NCBI RefSeq assembly: GCF_015689175.1
Contig: NZ_CP065047.1
Coordinates: 4,898,001-4,962,000 of the forward strand
Length of the DNA: 64,000 nt
Reading direction: 5' to 3'
Source: Mycobacterium kubicae
Lineage (GTDB): Bacteria; Actinomycetota; Actinomycetes; Mycobacteriales; Mycobacteriaceae
The notes below the pieces were generated by a model. The model was given only the letters and a program-made list of their open reading frames with translations. It ran no database searches and was not told where the DNA came from. Each line of letters opens with the position of its first letter. The stretch's first letter is position 1. Shown here piece by piece: positions 61,910-64,000 of this stretch. Both the position numbers and the translations under genes were made by a program.

Positions 61910-63082
61910 GTGCGGGCGTTTCTGGTGAGGTTGCCGTCCGGGGCGAGGTACTGGACGGTGCTGGATGAGGATTTGGCGGTGGTGGCCGAAGCGGATGCGT
62001 TCTTGCGGCATGTCCGATTCGGCCGTGACGGTTCGGAGTTGACCACAAGGTCATATGCGGGCGCCATCGCATTGTTTCTGCGCTGGTGTGTTCGCACCGG
62101 CCGGCATTGGCATGACGGGGTGGCGGCGCTGGGGCTGTTCATCACCTGGCTGCGTCACGCGGGGCCGCAGTCCAGCGGTGTCGAGGTCGTGGCGGGTGGG
62201 CAGGTGCTGGCTGGTCCGGGCGTTGAGCCGGTGCGTGGGGCGCGGCGGATCAACGGTGTGCTGACCGCGGTGCGGGGCTTCGTCGCTCACGCGGTGGCAT
62301 CCGGTCAGGCGCCTGGCGAGCTGATGCCGTTGATCTATGAGCTGGCCGACGAGCGTGACCTGCCCGCGCAGGCCCGCGGTGAGGAACATCGGATGGCCTG
62401 GCGGATGCGGGCGCGGCATCGGTTGCACGAGCCAGAGGCGATGGTGGACCGGGCCAGCGATGCCGAGATCGTGGCGCTGCTGCGGGCCTGCCAGTCGGCG
62501 CGGGACAGGCTGATCGTGCTGTTGATGGCCAGGGCCGGGCTGCGGCGCGGCGAGTTGTGTGGCCTACGGCGCTCGGACGTTCACCTGTTGGCCGACTCAC
62601 GTCTGCTGGGCTGTGAAATCCCGCGAGCGCACCTGCATGTGGTGCGGCGGGAGAATCCGAACGGCGCGTGGGCCAAATCGCGTCGCCAACGCGTGGTGCC
62701 GCTGGATTTTCTGGCGGTTCAGCTGTTCGATGTCTACGAGTTCGAGCGGTTTGCGGTGCCGCGGGCGGCTGAGTCGGATTTGTTGTTGGTCAACCTGTTT
62801 CGCGAGCCGATCGGCGCACCGATGCGCCCGGATACGATTAATGAATTGATCACCGCCTGCGCGCGGCGGGCCAGAATCGAGCATATGACGCCGCATCGGC
62901 TGCGGCATGCGTTCGGCAGTAACCTTGCCGACGCCGGTGCCGGTCTGGACGAGATCGCCGCCCTGCTGGGGCATGCGGCGATGAGTTCGTCGCAGGTCTA
63001 TCTGCATCCCGACCCGGCCCGGTTGCGTGAGGCCGTCGACCGGGTCCGCAGTCCCCGCGAGCTTGCCGGGACGGACGGGTGA
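61910..63082 (+). CDS. tyrosine recombinase, TnpA-like
   Basis: 390 residues from a GTG with GAGAGGAGA upstream. Catalytic residues: Arg in 'ARAGLRRGELCGLRR', Lys in 'WAKSRRQRVVPLD', 'TPHRLRHAFGSNLA', His in 'LLGHAAMSSSQVYLH' with Tyr. It is related to the enzyme at 35101 but clearly divergent. The stop overlaps the following gene (GTGA). Confidence 0.85.
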   Translation: MRAFLVRLPSGARYWTVLDEDLAVVAEADAFLRHVRFGRDGSELTTRSYAGAIALFLRWCVRTGRHWHDGVAALGLFITWLRHAGPQSSGVEVVAGGQVLAGPGVEPVRGARRINGVLTAVRGFVAHAVASGQAPGELMPLIYELADERDLPAQARGEEHRMAWRMRARHRLHEPEAMVDRASDAEIVALLRACQSARDRLIVLLMARAGLRRGELCGLRRSDVHLLADSRLLGCEIPRAHLHVVRRENPNGAWAKSRRQRVVPLDFLAVQLFDVYEFERFAVPRAAESDLLLVNLFREPIGAPMRPDTINELITACARRARIEHMTPHRLRHAFGSNLADAGAGLDEIAALLGHAAMSSSQVYLHPDPARLREAVDRVRSPRELAGTDG

Positions 63083-64000
63083 GCGCCGTGACGATGCCGA
63101 CGGCTGCGATCGTCGCCGGCAGAGTGCACGTGTTCGCCGATCCAGCAGGAATCGACCGGCACGCTGCGTCGATCACCGTGGTGATCGATCCCGCGTTCCT
63201 CGCCGAAGCCGGCTGGGACGCGGCGCGAAAGGTGCTGTCGTTCGCACCGGAGCATCCGCTGCTGGGACGCCCGGTCTGCCGCGCGTCGGGCTGTTTGACA
63301 TCCGCGCCGGCAGCGACGCGGATCTGCGCCTCGTGCCGGCGTCGGCTTGCCGAACACGGGCTCGGTGACGACGAGATCGCCTCGCTTCCGCCGCGGGGTC
63401 GCGAACGAATGGGGCGCGGGCCGGATGCTTGTGTCGTCGACGGTTGTCGACGCGAGTGGGAATCGGCGAGTTCCGGGCTGTGTCACGCCCACGCAGAACA
63501 GCTGCGCGCCTTGCCGGTTGCCGATGTCGACGAGTTCCGTGCTCACCGGCAAACCAGGCCGCTTCCGCCGTGTCCGCCGTGCGCGGTGGCCGCCTGCACT
63601 CGCCAGCGGCGCCATCCCGACGGTCTGTACTGTGAGGCGCACCAGCAGCGGCTGCGCACCGTCCGCGCACGTGACCCACATTTAGATGAAATCGTCTGGC
63701 GGGCAACCGAACCAGCGATCGGTCGCGGCGGCGAGGTTAGTCTGCGGGGCCTGACGCCGCTGGTGGTCGCTGAATTGCTGGTGGGCTTGCAGCAGCGCTG
63801 CCGGATCAACGCGGTCAAGACCGACGAGGCCGTGCTGCGCGCGTTCTGTAACGACTTGCTGGGCCAGCAGGTGGGGTCGATCGCCGACTATGTCATCGGT
63901 GACGGCCGGGGCCTGGAGTTCACCGGGCTGGTCAACTGCCTGATCGGTCATGCTCGGCGCGCCTTGTCGAGCCCGGAAACCGAAGTCGCCCAGGACGAAT
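63079..64000 (+). CDS. second recombinase of the element, Cys-rich N-terminal part (partial)
   Basis: An open frame of 307 codons that runs off the window. The N-terminal region holds three Cys/His clusters: 'CRASGC' with 'CASCRRRLAEHG', 'CVVDGCRREW' with 'GLCHAHAEQL', and 'CPPCAVAACTRQ' with 'YCEAHQQRL', each a plausible zinc site. A helical part follows ('VAELLVGLQQRCRINAVKTD'). By position it is the large partner of the recombinase upstream; the catalytic domain would lie outside. The assignment is by context. Confidence 0.65.
   Translation, partial: MSAVTMPTAAIVAGRVHVFADPAGIDRHAASITVVIDPAFLAEAGWDAARKVLSFAPEHPLLGRPVCRASGCLTSAPAATRICASCRRRLAEHGLGDDEIASLPPRGRERMGRGPDACVVDGCRREWESASSGLCHAHAEQLRALPVADVDEFRAHRQTRPLPPCPPCAVAACTRQRRHPDGLYCEAHQQRLRTVRARDPHLDEIVWRATEPAIGRGGEVSLRGLTPLVVAELLVGLQQRCRINAVKTDEAVLRAFCNDLLGQQVGSIADYVIGDGRGLEFTGLVNCLIGHARRALSSPETEVAQDE

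Larger units (their letters stand above)
30162..64000. mobile_element. genomic island integrated at tRNA-Phe (right end outside window)
   Basis: Everything right of the tRNA-Phe fragment is accessory: three toxin-antitoxin pairs, at least eight insertion sequences, two recombinase-pair elements, two group II introns and fragments of chromosomal genes. The left edge is the point where tRNA identity stops (30211/30212). An intact tRNA-Phe and the other island edge would be expected beyond 64,000. The extent is inferred. Confidence 0.65.
61777..64000 (+). mobile_element. Tn554-like element 2 (right end outside window)
   Basis: Begins where the IS481 transposase is cut. Carries two overlapping recombinase genes, as in the element at 34986-38134. 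Near both left ends lies a similar motif: TTAACCGGC...GACACGGTTCGG in element 1 and TAAACCGGCGACACGGCCCGG in element 2. Confidence 0.6.

Noticed and set aside
30162..64000. CRISPR array or restriction/defence island
   Set aside because: No regularly spaced repeats and no cas, restriction or methylase genes were seen. The repeats found belong to insertion sequences, introns or promoters.

Overview
The window is high-GC actinobacterial DNA and almost certainly Mycobacterium. A PE-family protein with a PE-PPE hydrolase domain, a PknH-sensor-type lipoprotein, an FdxC-type ferredoxin next to a remnant of the Rv1178-like aminotransferase, and a fragment of mycobacterial DnaB point to a slow-growing or related non-tuberculous mycobacterium. 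The species cannot be fixed from this sequence alone.

Two halves meet at about 30.2 kb. The left half (1-30,160) is orderly and densely coded. Positions 1-14.4 kb hold an acyl-CoA catabolic locus: SDR, two DapB-like oxidoreductases, a MeaB GTPase, thiolase, hydrolase, enoyl-CoA hydratase, a pair of acyl-CoA dehydrogenases, acyl-CoA ligase, 2Fe-2S ferredoxin, CoA-transferase, LLM oxidoreductase, and a two-subunit B12-dependent acyl-CoA mutase. Two divergent promoters in it carry the same palindrome, GAGAAYA-N-TATTCTC, which suggests one local regulator. After a methyltransferase, a secreted VanX-like dipeptidase, a membrane protein and a lipoprotein comes a secondary-metabolism locus (17.8-30.2 kb): PE-PPE protein, DrrAB-like ABC exporter, a KS-AT-DH-KR-ACP polyketide synthase, a flavin-dependent halogenase-like enzyme and a divergent cation/proton antiporter.

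The right half (30,162-64,000) is a genomic island. It begins at a 50-nt 3' fragment of tRNA-Phe (an attachment-site remnant). It is a mosaic of toxin-antitoxin pairs (RES/Xre, two VapBC), nested insertion sequences (IS256, IS30, IS110, IS3, IS481 types), Tn554-like double-tyrosine-recombinase elements, two apparently identical group II introns in opposite orientation, and decayed fragments of chromosomal genes (dnaB, antiporter, hydrolase, aminotransferase, permease and a second DapB-like copy). The other end of the island is outside the window.

The most notable structures in the island are four. (i) A miniature transposon of about 800 bp with 37-bp inverted repeats and a 5-bp target duplication carries a complete vapBC pair; removing it restores a broken host reading frame. 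(ii) Two 2,185-bp group II introns interrupt two different IS30-type transposases at the same conserved codon. (iii) A 3.15-kb Tn554-like element splits an IS256 transposase, and a related element splits an IS481 transposase. (iv) A DapB-like paralogue has lost its first beta strand at a fusion junction with a hydrolase remnant.
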